Assembly: GCF_034344865.1 (NCBI RefSeq)
Contig: NZ_CP133774.1
Span: forward strand, 3,224,001 to 3,288,000
Origin: Pseudomonas sp. 10S4
Lineage (GTDB): Bacteria > Pseudomonadota > Gammaproteobacteria > Pseudomonadales > Pseudomonadaceae
DNA: 64,000 bases
Reading direction: 5' to 3'
The translations under genes were made by a program, and so were the position numbers. Position 1 is the first letter of the stretch; the number at the start of each line of letters is the position of its first letter. Positions 8,352 through 17,946 of the stretch are shown piece by piece. The notes beneath the pieces were generated by a model. It worked only from the letters and a program-made list of their open reading frames with translations, did not search any database and had not been told where the DNA came from.

Positions 8352-8365
8352 AGTAACACTAATAT
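8352..8365. promoter_or_regulatory. Second copy of repressor operator half-site
   Basis: AGTAACACTAATAT between the divergent repressor and cro genes repeats, with few mismatches, the operator half-site at 7403-7416. Position between repressor and cro is the expected operator region. Confidence 0.45.
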
Positions 8366-8397
8366 CCATACCGCAACGCCCATTCGAGGAAACGTGG

Positions 8398-8607
8398 ATG
8401 GCTAACGAAATAGGAATTCCCTTGGAAGATTTTGCCGAGGGTAAGACTCAACCAGAACTGGCTTTACTTATTGGGGTATCGCAAAGCGCTGTTTCTCAAA
8501 TGCTCAACTCGGCTCGGGATATTCGAGTTCGGGTCGACGAGAAAGGGGCTTGTTCAGCGGTAGAGATTCGTCCAATCGGATCGCGCCGCAAGCCCAAGGC
8601 GGCTTAA
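8398..8607 (+). CDS. Cro-like regulator
   Basis: 69 residues from ATG 8398, divergent from the repressor. A helix-turn-helix spans about residues 16-37 (TQPELALLIGVSQSAVSQML), followed by a short beta region and a basic tail (GSRRKPKAA). Size and position opposite the repressor fit Cro, which would shut off the repressor promoter on induction. The ATG follows GAGGAAACGTGG at acceptable spacing. Confidence 0.8.
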   Translation: MANEIGIPLEDFAEGKTQPELALLIGVSQSAVSQMLNSARDIRVRVDEKGACSAVEIRPIGSRRKPKAA

Positions 8608-8722
8608 AAGGTGTCGAGCTGGGGCCTCTCACCAAAGAATCCCCCAGCCCGACTACGACGATACACAGCATATGCACATCGGTCGTGGTCATAGGATAGG
8701 GTTTGCCCTGGCCTATGGCTAC

Positions 8723-8744
8723 ACCGTAAATAGGGATTTACGGT
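8723..8744 (+). promoter_or_regulatory. Perfect inverted repeat covering the start region of the CII-like gene
   Basis: Nine-base arms (ACCGTAAAT and ATTTACGGT) with AGGG exposed in the 4-base loop, ending two bases before ATG 8747. As RNA it would present or hide the AGGG ribosome-binding sequence; as DNA it is a palindromic operator. Either reading implies tight control of this gene. Confidence 0.7.
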
Positions 8745-8746
8745 TT

Positions 8747-9235
8747 ATGAGTCGCACAGATCTTTTGCCGGACGCGGGTCCGGTTCTTCCTCTACGCCAA
8801 GCGATTTATCGCGCTGGTCGTGACTACAAGGGCGGGATCACCGCCCTTGCCTTTGACATGGTATTGGATAACGACACCCTTCAAAAGAAACTCAAGCTTG
8901 ATGAGGAGCGCCGCTGGCTGAACCCGGATGAGCTTGAGGAAGTAATCAGGCTGACCGGTGACTCGCGCTTGCTCGATGCATTGATGCGGCCAGCGGGTGC
9001 GGTTTGGTACCGACCGGTGCCGGTCCCAGCAACACGCGATGCACTGAAAGCCGTAGGTAAGTTGCTCAGCGAGACGGGAGAGTTCGTTGCAGCAATGCAT
9101 GACGGCGCCGCCGATAACATCTGGGAGCTTCACGAAGTTAAAGTCCTCGAAAAGCAGGGTATGGATGTGATCCGCGAAATCCTCGGCATCATGGCCGGTG
9201 CGCGTCAGGCGATGGAGGATCGCAACAATGGCTGA
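8747..9235 (+). CDS. Phage regulatory protein of the CII/CP76 type
   Basis: 162 residues from ATG 8747 (MSRTDLLPDAGPVLPLRQAI). Helical, with RAGRDYKGGITALAFDMVLDNDTLQKKLKLDEERRWLNPDELEEVIRLTGD resembling the CP76/CII-like regulators of P2- and Mu-type phages, which bind DNA during the lysis-lysogeny decision. A longer upstream frame exists, but the hairpin at 8723-8744 and loop AGGG fix the start here. The stop overlaps the next gene by 8 bp. Confidence 0.7.
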   Translation: MSRTDLLPDAGPVLPLRQAIYRAGRDYKGGITALAFDMVLDNDTLQKKLKLDEERRWLNPDELEEVIRLTGDSRLLDALMRPAGAVWYRPVPVPATRDALKAVGKLLSETGEFVAAMHDGAADNIWELHEVKVLEKQGMDVIREILGIMAGARQAMEDRNNG

Positions 9236-9434
9236 TGATATCGACCGCGCTAACGATCAGGCGCAATACCTGCTCGACGTTGCCCTTCATCGCAGTCGCC
9301 GCATACCTACGACCCGTGTAAGCGCTCAATTTTGCGAGGACTGCGATGACCCCATCCCGTTACTTCGACAGCAGAAAATTGAAGGTTGCGAAACCTGCGT
9401 CCCTTGTCAGGAGTTGCGGGAGGCCCGGCGATGA
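9228..9434 (+). CDS. Small C4 zinc-finger protein (TraR/DksA type)
   Basis: 68 residues. The C-terminal half has CEDCDDPIPLLRQQKIEGCETCVPC, a C4 zinc motif typical of TraR/DksA-like phage proteins that bind the RNA polymerase secondary channel. The N-terminal part forms a short helix. Start ATG 9228 overlaps the previous stop and its own stop overlaps the primase start, so the three are translationally coupled. Confidence 0.8.
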   Translation: MADDIDRANDQAQYLLDVALHRSRRIPTTRVSAQFCEDCDDPIPLLRQQKIEGCETCVPCQELREARR

Positions 9435-12129
9435 GTGAGGCGGCCAAAGGAATAGCTACCTCCGCATGGGCAAAGCGTTACATCAACACTTTCGATCTCG
9501 CCCTGGTATCCATTGAGCCAGGTGAAAAAGCTCCGAAAGGTCTGGGATGGAATAAGCCGGGCGGTTACATCACTGACGCCGCTACAGCTGAAGCATTCTG
9601 GCAACGAAATCCGAACCACAATCTCGGTGTCGTGCTCGGGCCAAGCCGTGTCTGTTCATTGGACGTCGATGACGTTCAGTGGACGCGTCATGTGCTGTAT
9701 GAGCTTCTGGGTATCGATCTGGATGCCATGGCGGTGGTGTATCCGACCATCGTCGGTAACCCCGCGCGCTTCCGGGTGCTGTTCAAACTGCCAGATGGTG
9801 TTGAGCTGACCCGGCACTCTCTTTCCTGGCCAAATGAAAATGACCCTGACGGGTCGATTTTCAAAGGTCTGATGGACAACGCCAAGGCTGCTAAAGAGCG
9901 GGGCGATGTTACTGGCGAAGCTGCTGCACGTGCGGAAGCTGATCCATTCAAGCGCTTCACGGTTTTTGAATTGCGCGCAGGCCTAGTGCAGGACGTATTT
10001 CCTCCATCTATTCATCCGGGCACCGGCAAGCCTTACACCTGGAAAACACCACCGAACGCTATGGACGGTTTGCCGACGCTGACCAGCGACCTGTTGGCTA
10101 TTTGGCAAAACTGGGACATCTTCAAGCGTGATGCTGAAGCGGCATGCCCGTGGGCAATCAAACCAAAAACTCCGCCCTCGAAAGCCACCAAGCGTTCAGC
10201 GATAGCGGGCGGTAAGGCACCGTCGGTGATTGATGAATTCAACAACTGCCACGACGTCGAAGAGCTCCTGCGCACCCACGGCTACGTCAAGCGGGGCAGC
10301 AAGTGGCTTTACCCGCAAAGCAGTACCGGCCTGCCCGGTGTGACGATCAGCGAAGGCAAAGTCTACTCGCACCACGGTGCCGATCCGCTCGCGAACGGCC
10401 ATCAGAATGATGCCTTCGAGGTGTTCTGTTTACTCGAGCACGGCGGTGAGCAGTCGAAGGCAGTAAAGGATGCTGCGCGCATGTTGGGTATGCAGCACTC
10501 CTCGCGTCCAGATCCGCGTGATCTTCCTCCGACCCCATCCGGTGATTTGAGCGGGCCGAGCCCGGTTGATGCCGATGCCCCGGGTGACGCCGCTCCTGCT
10601 TCTGACGGGGGGCGGGGGAGGCGCTGACGCTTGACCATCTGCTTCGTCGTTTCGCTTTAGTCGAGGGGACCACGCACGTGTGGGACTGCGACCAGTCCCG
10701 GGTGATGAAAAAGGCGGCGTTCGAAGCGCGGGTCGGCAAACCGCTGGCCAAAACCTGGCTGGATGACATGGGCAAGCGGTTGATCTCTGACGATCACGTT
10801 CGCGACATTGAACAAGCTCGACGTATGGCGGGCAAAAAAGGCGGTGCCTTGGGCATGTCCCCGACTGATCGTTATGTGTACATCGATGGCACCAAAGACG
10901 TTTGGGATCGGGAGAAGAAGCGGCGCATTGCCGAAGGTGCAGTGAAGATGGCCCTGGGCGATACCTATCCGCTGTGGTTGAACAGCAGCGACCGGCGCAC
11001 GGTCGACGTTGAACATATCGTGTTTGACCCGACGATGACCAAGGACCCTGCGATGTACATCAATACGTTTGATGGCCTGCCGTTGGAGCCGCTCAGGAAT
11101 GACGAAGCATGCGCCAATCTGCGCTGGCTGATTTCGTTCTTGTGCAACCACGACGAAGCGGCGGCCAGTTGGTTGATTCGCTGGTTGGCATATCCGCTGC
11201 AGCACCTGGGCGCCAAGATGGACACCGCCGTGCTGATGCATTCGATCATGGAGGGCTCGGGTAAGAGCCTTCTGTTTGCTGATGCGCTCGGGATGCTTTA
11301 CGGCCAGTACGCCGCGACGGTCGGCCAGACTCAGCTGGAAAGCAACTTCAACGCCTGGCAAAGCCGCAAGTTGTGGTCAGTGTTCGAGGAGGTTGTCAGC
11401 CGCGATCAGCGTTACAACCAAGTGGGCAAGATCAAGCACCTGATCACCGGCAAAACGGTACGAATGGAGTCGAAGTTCATCAATGGCTGGGAAGAAGCCA
11501 ACCACATGAACGCGGTGTTCCTGAGCAACGAAATTCTCCCATGGCCCATCAGCGAAAGTGATCGGCGCATGCTGGTGATGTGGCCCATGGAAACCCTGCC
11601 AGTCGAACGCCAGAAGGCTATTGGGCGGGAGCTGGAGCAGGGCGGTGTTGCAGCTTTATATGGGTGGTTGTTGTCGATTGATCTGGGTGATTTCAACCAA
11701 CGGACGCGACCGCCTTCAACAGATGCGCGTGAGCGCTTGGTCGCCTTGAGTCGAGCCGGCTGGCAAACGTTTCTGCACCTGTGGAAGTACAGTGAACTGG
11801 GACACGGTCTTTGGGGGCCATGTCTGTCGACTGACCTTTATTCACTGTTTCTTGAATGGTGCCAGCGCAATAAAGAACACGTCATGAGTCAGACGAAATT
11901 CTCACTGTTCATTAGTTCTGAGGTCGATAAAACGCGTGCTATCCCCTGGACCGATGGCAACAACCGTCGTTTTGGTGCGTTCTTCTTTCCTGTTGATCCG
12001 GATGCTTCCCCGCCCCCATCACTGAAGGCGGCCGAGCTCGGTAAGCAGGTGGAACACTGGCGGGCCAAAGCCAAGCTGGCGGGTTGGCATGTGGACAGCT
12101 GGGACCACATCAAGGCGATTGCTGCATGA
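9431..12129 (+). pseudogene. Bifunctional primase-helicase, frame broken at a G run
   Basis: ATG 9431 opens a frame with a bifunctional DNA primase/polymerase domain (GWNKPGGYITDA, then VCSLDVDDV with catalytic acidic residues), ending early at 10627 in DGGRGRR. The second half, up to 12129, is an SF3-like helicase domain with Walker A MEGSGKSLLF, then EEVVSRD and VFLSNE. One extra G in the run 10607-10612 joins them (DGGAGEALTLDHLL) into 899 residues, a usual size for phage primase-DUF5906 fusions. It would prime and unwind phage DNA at the origin. The sequence between 10628 and 10677 is coding only in the joined frame, which supports the fusion. Confidence 0.85.
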
Positions 12130-12142
12130 CTACCTTTGAAAA

Positions 12143-12434
12143 TGTGTTGGGTGTGTTGAGTGTGTGTCGGGTCCATTCTGGAGACCCCACACAGTTTCAG
12201 GCATTGAAATATGCGGGGTTGCGGGTGTTGTGTGGGGTGTGTTGGGTTTCGTATCGCGCACGCGCATGCATGACGTTATTCGAACCGAAAGCGAGGGGAG
12301 GTTTTTTTTCTTATGCGAAGACAGATAAACCCAACAAACCCAACACACTCAACTCAAAGTCGATAAAGGTATTGAATTTAAAGGGATCTATTTGTGTTGG
12401 GTTTGTGTTGGGTTGTGGTTTTTCTGTGTCGGGT
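12143..12434 (+). repeat. Iteron-like cluster of TGTGTTGGGT repeats, candidate origin
   Basis: The 10-mer TGTGTTGGGT is exact at 12143, 12238, 12393 and 12404 and, on the other strand, at 12338. One-mismatch copies lie at 12152 (TGTGTTGAGT), 12163 and 12425 (both TGTGTCGGGT), and a weaker inverted copy at 12329. Nine units in 290 non-coding bases directly after the replication gene are best read as binding sites of an initiator or regulator; replication-origin function is inferred. No convincing gene lies in 12130-12457. Confidence 0.6.
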
Positions 12435-12457
12435 TCGGTTTTTCGAGGGGAAGGTCA

Positions 12458-12940
12458 ATGATTGAGGCGATGGAGTTGTTGCTGAAGCATTGGGGCGAGC
12501 AGTGCCGCCAGAACGGCGAGGCCGGTGGCATGGGTAGCCCGATGGCAACGATCATGGAGTGGGGCGGATGTGCACCGCGCGGCACTCCCGGTTCTCGGAT
12601 CATTATGGGCGCTGGTGCGGGGCCTGATGCAGTTGCTCAGGAAATCGGTGCGGCTCTTTCCGAGATCGCCAGACAAGATGGGCGGGGAGAAAGGCTGCAA
12701 CAGTTGGCGGTCTTGCGCTATGGCGACGACCCGGCACCGACCTGGATTTCGCAGATGCATGAGCTGGGGTATGTGTCCAAGGCGAAGCAAACCTACTACG
12801 ACCTTGTGCACAGTCTTCATGTGCGACTCTTTGAGGTGCTGGCCGAGCGCAAAGACGCACGTAAGTGGCTTACCGCTGGTCGGGGCGTTTTACCTCAAAG
12901 TCTCCTCAAAGTTGCGTCAAAGTTGCGTCGAGCCGGTTAA
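12458..12940 (+). CDS. Antiterminator-like phage protein (Q-type candidate)
   Basis: 160 residues starting MIEAMELLLKHWGEQCRQNG. A central ALSEIARQDGRGERLQQLAVLRYGDDPAPTWIS and a C-terminal helix-turn-helix-like ELGYVSKAKQTYYDLVHSLH fit late regulators placed between replication and lysis/head genes. In lambdoid phages this slot holds Q, the late antiterminator. The many intrinsic terminators inside the head-tail block would need such a factor. Function inferred from place and shape. Confidence 0.55.
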   Translation: MIEAMELLLKHWGEQCRQNGEAGGMGSPMATIMEWGGCAPRGTPGSRIIMGAGAGPDAVAQEIGAALSEIARQDGRGERLQQLAVLRYGDDPAPTWISQMHELGYVSKAKQTYYDLVHSLHVRLFEVLAERKDARKWLTAGRGVLPQSLLKVASKLRRAG

Positions 12941-13063
12941 CCGAAAATACCCTCTTTTCGGTTCCGTACTCAGGGGGTAAAAAGTCACCACGATATGAAT
13001 TCTGCGCCTCGGCGCTTCCCCGAGCACGTGCTGTGCACCGTCCTGGCAAGCGCCTCGACACTG

Positions 13064-13093
13064 AAAACCCTGCCCTCCGGCGGGGTTTTCTTT
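13064..13093 (+). terminator. Intrinsic terminator before the holin gene
   Basis: AAAACCCTGCC paired with GGCGGGGTTTT around CTCC, then CTTTT. It ends the early rightward transcript or serves as the site where late antitermination acts. The remainder of 12941-13127 shows no gene. Confidence 0.75.
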
Positions 13094-13127
13094 TGTGTTT
13101 GGCACGCTCTTCCACTTGAGGCACAAC

Positions 13128-13472
13128 ATGACAAATGAGCAGCAAGCGCTGGCAGAGATGCCGATCTGGTTAGTGATCGTTCTGGCCTTGGTCGGCGGCG
13201 TATCCGGTGAGATGTGGCGAGCCGACAAGGATGGGGCTCGGGGCTGGGCGTTGTTACGGCGCCTGGCACTTCGGTCCGGTGCCTGCATTGTCTGCGGGGT
13301 GTCGGCGATGATGCTGATGATTGGGGCGGGCATGACGATCTGGACGGCCGGCAGCTTGGGTTGTCTGACCGCGATGGCCGGCGCCGATGTGGCCATCGGG
13401 CTTTACGAACGCTGGGCCGCCAAGCGGCTGGGCGTTTCCGAAGTGCCACCTGCTAGCAGCGAACAGGGGTGA
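13128..13472 (+). CDS. Phage holin family protein
   Basis: 114 residues, starting MTNEQQALAEMPIWLVIVLA. Hydrophobic segments lie at about residues 11-28, 47-66 and 70-88. Nearly identical in its first half to the tailocin holin at 45341-45682, including the VGGVSGEMWRAD motif. Holins form inner-membrane lesions that release the endolysin. The gene is separated from the endolysin (34344), lying instead upstream of the terminase as in other Pseudomonas tail clusters. Confidence 0.85.
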   Translation: MTNEQQALAEMPIWLVIVLALVGGVSGEMWRADKDGARGWALLRRLALRSGACIVCGVSAMMLMIGAGMTIWTAGSLGCLTAMAGADVAIGLYERWAAKRLGVSEVPPASSEQG

Positions 13473-13474
13473 AA

Positions 13475-13636
13475 TCGCACCGGCCCTCCGAAAACCGCCG
13501 GGGACCCTGGGGTTATTCGGCGGGTACGGGGTCGGAAACCCGCGGGAAATTGTTAGCGGCAGGGTTGCCAGCTTACTGAAATTCAATCCATTGAAATCGA
13601 AAGGTTCCATTGAAAAGCCGTTGAAAAGGAGGGCTT
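13475..13636 (+). other. Non-coding gap before terminase, candidate cos region
   Basis: 162 bp without a gene between holin and the small terminase. GC-rich with several short inverted repeats (for instance AACCGCCGGGGACC and GGAAACCCGCGGGAAA). Lambda-like phages carry cos just upstream of the small terminase gene and the terminase here is of that type, so this is where a cohesive-end site would be expected. No diagnostic cleavage sequence can be recognised by eye. Confidence 0.3.
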
Positions 13637-14239
13637 ATGACAGAACCAATGTACCTGTCAAAGAGCGCCTTCGCGGCTCGGATCGGCAGGGCGCCCAGCT
13701 ACATCACCTGGTTGAAAAACAACAACCGCCTGGTGCTGACCGCTGACGGTAAACAGGTCGATGTCACGGCCAGTGAAGCGTTGATTCGCGACACCGCTGA
13801 CCCTAGCAAGACCGCCGTCGCTGACCGCCACCACCAAGACCGGCTTCAGCGTGACGTTTACAGCCAGCTATCCAGTCAGGCCGAGCCGACTTCAATGGCT
13901 GCGCCGCCGCTCGCGATCACCCCTGCGGGGCAGCTCCCCGACTTCCAGAAGGCCCGCGCACTGCGCGAGCACAACCTGGCACAGCTCGCCGAGATCGAGT
14001 TGCACAAGGCCAAGGGCTCGCTGGTGGCCTTGGCGGCGGTTCAGACCGGTGCCTACAACGCCGGTCGCATGCTGCGCGATCAACTGCTGGGGATGCCTCC
14101 GCAACTGGCTCCGGAACTGGCATCGATGACCGACCCCTGGGAAATCGAAAAGCACCTCACGGCGGCGATCCGCCGCTCGCTGGAAGACGCCGAACGCATG
14201 TCTTCAGCGGACCTTGAACACGCACTGACCACGAGTTAA
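13637..14239 (+). CDS. Terminase small subunit (Nu1-like)
   Basis: 200 residues. The N-terminal winged helix-turn-helix LSKSAFAARIGRAPSYITWLKNNN would bind the cos-proximal site. Middle and C-terminal helices (LREHNLAQLAEIELHKAKG) fit the multimerisation and large-subunit contact region. It directs the packaging motor to phage DNA. Four bases separate it from the large subunit. Confidence 0.85.
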   Translation: MTEPMYLSKSAFAARIGRAPSYITWLKNNNRLVLTADGKQVDVTASEALIRDTADPSKTAVADRHHQDRLQRDVYSQLSSQAEPTSMAAPPLAITPAGQLPDFQKARALREHNLAQLAEIELHKAKGSLVALAAVQTGAYNAGRMLRDQLLGMPPQLAPELASMTDPWEIEKHLTAAIRRSLEDAERMSSADLEHALTTS

Positions 14240-14243
14240 GCCC

Positions 14244-16258
14244 ATGCCCACGGAAATTCCTGACGGTGCAGAGGTGTACCGCGAGGCGTATTTCCGTGGG
14301 CTACGGCCCGACCCGGACGTCTGGATCGATCAGTGGGCCGATGAGTACATGCGGATCCCGCGTGACACCGGTGCCGCTGAGCCAGGCCAGTACCGCACCT
14401 CGCGCACACCGTATGCCCGCGAGCCCATGCGTTGTCTGTCGCCGGCTCACCCCTGCAAGCGCGTGATCACCATGGTCGCGTCGCAGTTGATGAAAACCCA
14501 GATCGGTTTGAACTGGATCGGCGGCCTGATGCACATGGCACCGTCGAATATCCTGGCGCTGCTGCCAAGTCTCGGCCTTGCAAAACGGGTGTCCTCGCGG
14601 ATCGGTAAAACGATCAAAGCGACGCCGGTGCTGCGCGAACGTGTGGCCGCCAACCGCTCGCGGGATTCGCGCAACACCATGGACACCAAGGAGTTCGAGG
14701 GTGGCACGTTGTATGTCACCACCGCCGGCTCAGCCGCCAACCTGTCGGAGCTGTCGGCGCGTTACGTTTACGGCGACGAAATCGACCGCTGGGAAGTGGA
14801 CATCGGCGAAGAGGGCGACCCCATCGAACTGGCGGAAACCCGGGGCAGTACCTTTGGCCGCAACGCCAAGTTCTACTTCTCCAGCTCGCCGACGATCAAG
14901 GGAGCCTCGCGGATTTCCGACCTGTTTGATGGCAGCGACCAGCGTCACTACTACGTGCCATGCCCGACTTGCGGGCACATGCAAATCCTTGAGTGGGAAC
15001 GGCTGCACTACTCGATGGACTTCTGCGTGGTGCACTACCAGTGCGCCGGGCCTGAATGTGATGTGCTGATCGAGGAATACCACAAGGGAGAAATGCTCGC
15101 CAACGGTGAATGGCGCGCCCATGCCGAGGGCGACGGCGAGACCGTTGGCTTCCACCTCAACGCGCTGTATTCGCCGCTCGGCTGGATGGACTGGAAGTCG
15201 CTGGCCAAGCAATTCGAGAAGGCCAAAAAGGCCCAGGCCAAAGGCGATCTTGAGCCCATGCAGGTGTTCTACAACACCCGTCTGGCGAAGGTGTGGGACG
15301 CGGCTCAAGAGCAGACCAAAGCGGACGTGCTGAGACAGCGGGCGCGGTTGGAGGGCTTTACCCTCGGCTCGCTGCCGGCGGCGGTGATGATGATCACCGG
15401 CGCCGTCGACGTTCAGGCCAACCGGCTGGAGTTCATGGCCATGGGCTGGGGGCCGGCATGGAGCGCTGGGTTGTTGATTTCCAGATAGTTTCGGGCGATC
15501 CCGCAGACGAACGCACCTGGGCGGCGCTGGATGAATTGCTCAAGGCTAAATATCGCCACCCGTGTGGTGTTGGCTTGGGCATTCTGGCCACCGCTGTCGA
15601 CTCCGGCGGTCACCACACCGATGAGGTCTACCAGTTCTGCCGTGTTCGCCGCTGGCGCAACGTGTTTGCCATCAAGGGCGCGAGCAAACCCGGCAAACCG
15701 GTCATTGCTCAGCGGCCATCGATGGTCGATGTGACCTGGAAGGGTCAGACCGAACGCAACGGTGCCGAGCTTTGGTTCGTGGGTACCGACACGGCGAAAG
15801 ACTGGATCTACAACCGCTACCCGTTCGAATCCGGGCCGGGCGCGTTGCACTTCGCCAATGACCTGCCGGACGACTTCTTTGACCAGTGCGTCGCGGAGCG
15901 CAAGGTCGCGCGCTACGTGCGCGGTCACAAGCGCATCGAATGGGTCAAGGGCAAGGCCGAGCGCAACGAAGCGCTCGACCTGATGGTGTATTGCCTGGCC
16001 ATGGCGCATTACCTGGGCCTCAACCGCTACAAGGAACACGACTGGGAGCGCGTGCGACAGTCCCTGGCGCAGTCCGGATTGTTTGACGAAGCCCTGGGCA
16101 TCAAGGCCGTTCAAGGTGAACGGGTCGATAGTCCTGGTGCGGCAACACCTGCTCGGCAACCGGCATCACCACCCGTTGTTCCGGTCGTGCAAACGCGACC
16201 CGCAGCAACGCCACCTCCACGCCGCAGCTCCACCAGCGGTTACCTGAAGAGACGCTGA
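14244..16258 (+). pseudogene. Terminase large subunit GpA, frame broken at a G run
   Basis: ATG 14244 opens a 414-codon frame ending at 15488 with an aberrant tail (PAWSAGLLISR). Adding one G to the run 15448-15452 continues it as MGWGAGMERWVVDFQIVSG to the stop at 16258: 671 residues, normal for lambda-type GpA. The N-terminal ATPase region carries the VASQLMKTQIG segment; CPTCGHMQ and CAGPECD form a Cys cluster at about residues 240-275; the C-terminal nuclease domain includes VGLGILATAVDSGG. It powers DNA translocation and cuts cos. The break would abolish packaging if real. Confidence 0.9.
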
Positions 16259-16259
16259 T

Positions 16260-16466
16260 ATGTCATTTACTAAGAAGCACCTCGACGCGGTTGAGGCGGC
16301 CATCGCTCGCGGTGAAAAAACCGTGCGCTACACCGACCGCACCGTGGAGTACCGCACGGTCGATGAGCTCCTCAAGGCCCGCGAAGAGATTCGTTCGTCC
16401 TTGGCCAGCGCTGCCGGGCCACGTTCGCGTGCGGTTCGGCTGTACCACGGAGGCAAAGGACTCTAA
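16260..16466 (+). CDS. Head-tail joining protein gpW
   Basis: 68 residues, starting MSFTKKHLDAVEAAIARGEK, with VRYTDRTVEYRTVDELLKARE. Size and sequence pattern are those of lambda gpW, which plugs the portal after packaging and forms the platform for gpFII. The stop TAA shares its last A with the portal ATG. Confidence 0.9.
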   Translation: MSFTKKHLDAVEAAIARGEKTVRYTDRTVEYRTVDELLKAREEIRSSLASAAGPRSRAVRLYHGGKGL

Positions 16467-17946
16467 TGGCCCGACACTTTCCGACGTTGACCCGTAACGG
16501 ATTCGTGTTGCCGTCGAACATCAAAGCCAGTTACGAAGGCGCCGGAGAGGGCCGCCGCTCCACTGGCTGGGATGCTCCCGACAACGGGATCAACAGCATC
16601 AACACCCCGGCCTTGCGCAACCTGCGGTCGCGCTCCCGGGCGGCGGTTCGCAATGATCCGTATGCCTTCAACGTGATCGACAAGCGCGTCAGCAACCTTA
16701 TCGGCACGGGCATCACCCCTCGGCCGACGACCGACGATGATGCGTTACGCAAGTTGCTGCAGGAGCTGTGGGGGATTGGGTCGATGAGTCGGATGCGGAT
16801 GATCGTACCGACTTCTACGGCCAGCAGGCCCTGGTGGCGCGCACGGTTGAAACCTCGGGCGAGTGCTTTGTGCGGCTGCGACCGCGCAGCCCGGATGAGG
16901 GCTTGGCGGTACCGCTGCAGCTCCAGATTCTGGCACCGGAGTTTGTCCCGCATGACAAGTACGAGAGCACCAAAACCGGCAACGTTATCCGCGCCGGGAT
17001 CGAGTTCACCCCGGGCGGCAAGCGCGTGGCGTACTGGATGTACCTGTCGCATCCGCGCGATGCGGCGTCGCTGAACGCCGGCTACAACCAACTGGTGCGG
17101 GTGCCGGCCGCCCAGGTGCTGCACATCTTCGAGCCGGTCGAACCGGGTCAGTTGCGTGGGGTGCCGCGATTGTCGCCGGTGCTCAAGCGACTGCGCAGCC
17201 TCGATAACTACGACGATGCCGTGTTGTTCCGCCAGGAGGTGGCCAACCTGTTTGCCGGCTTTATCAAGCGGCCTACGCCGGAGTCTGGACCGGTGCCGAG
17301 AGATCCGGTGACCGGCGCACCGCTGAATCTTGATCGTGACGGCTTCACGCCGATGGTCGCGCTTGAGCCCGGCACCATGCAGGAGCTGGGGCCGGGTGAG
17401 GAGGTCGAGTTCTCCAAACCGCCGGATGCGGGCAACAACTATCCGGACTTCATGCGGCAACAACTGATGGCCGCAGCCGCCGGGTCCGGTACGCCTTACG
17501 AGATCCTCACCGGCGACATGCGCGGGATCAACGACCGCGCGCTACGTGTGGTGCTCAACGAGTTTCGGCGCCGCTTGGAACAACTGCAATTCAGCGTGTA
17601 CGTCCACCAGCTCTGCCGCCCAGTGCGGGCCGCCTGGATGGACATGGCGGTGTTGTCCGGTGTCCTGGTGCTGGGCGATTACGCGCAAAAGCGCCGGGAC
17701 TACCTGCGTACCCGTTGGGTGCCGCAAGGCTGGGCCTACATCCAGCCGGTGCAGGACGTACAGGCTCGACGGATGGAAGTGCAGGCCGGCTTTGCCTCGC
17801 GTAGCGAGATGGTCTTGCGCACCGGTTACGACGCCGAAACGGTCGACCTGGAAAACGCCGCCGATCTGGCGCGGGCCACAGCACTGGGCCTCAACTACAA
17901 CACCCTTGATGCCGTCGAAACAACCGACGACAAGGAGCAACCATGA
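16466..17946 (+). pseudogene. Portal protein (lambda gpB family), frame broken at a G run
   Basis: The frame from ATG 16466 leaves the family sequence after LLQELWGI; a sixth G at 16770-16774 restores LWGDWVDESDADDRTDFYGQ and reads to 17946 (493 residues). The core YNQLVRVPAAQVLHIFEPVEPGQLRGVPRLSP and the long C-terminal helices are those of portal family 2. The dodecameric portal is the DNA channel at the capsid vertex and the motor docking site. Its 3' end overlaps the protease gene by 4 bp. Confidence 0.9.

Noticed and set aside
9386..9430. TTG start 15 codons upstream for the primase
   Set aside because: Overlaps the C4 finger gene; ATG 9431 with GGAGG-like upstream and coupling to the previous stop is better.
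10657..11361. Long minus-strand frame over the primase-helicase
   Set aside because: A GC-rich shadow; many similar long antisense frames lie opposite genes in this window.
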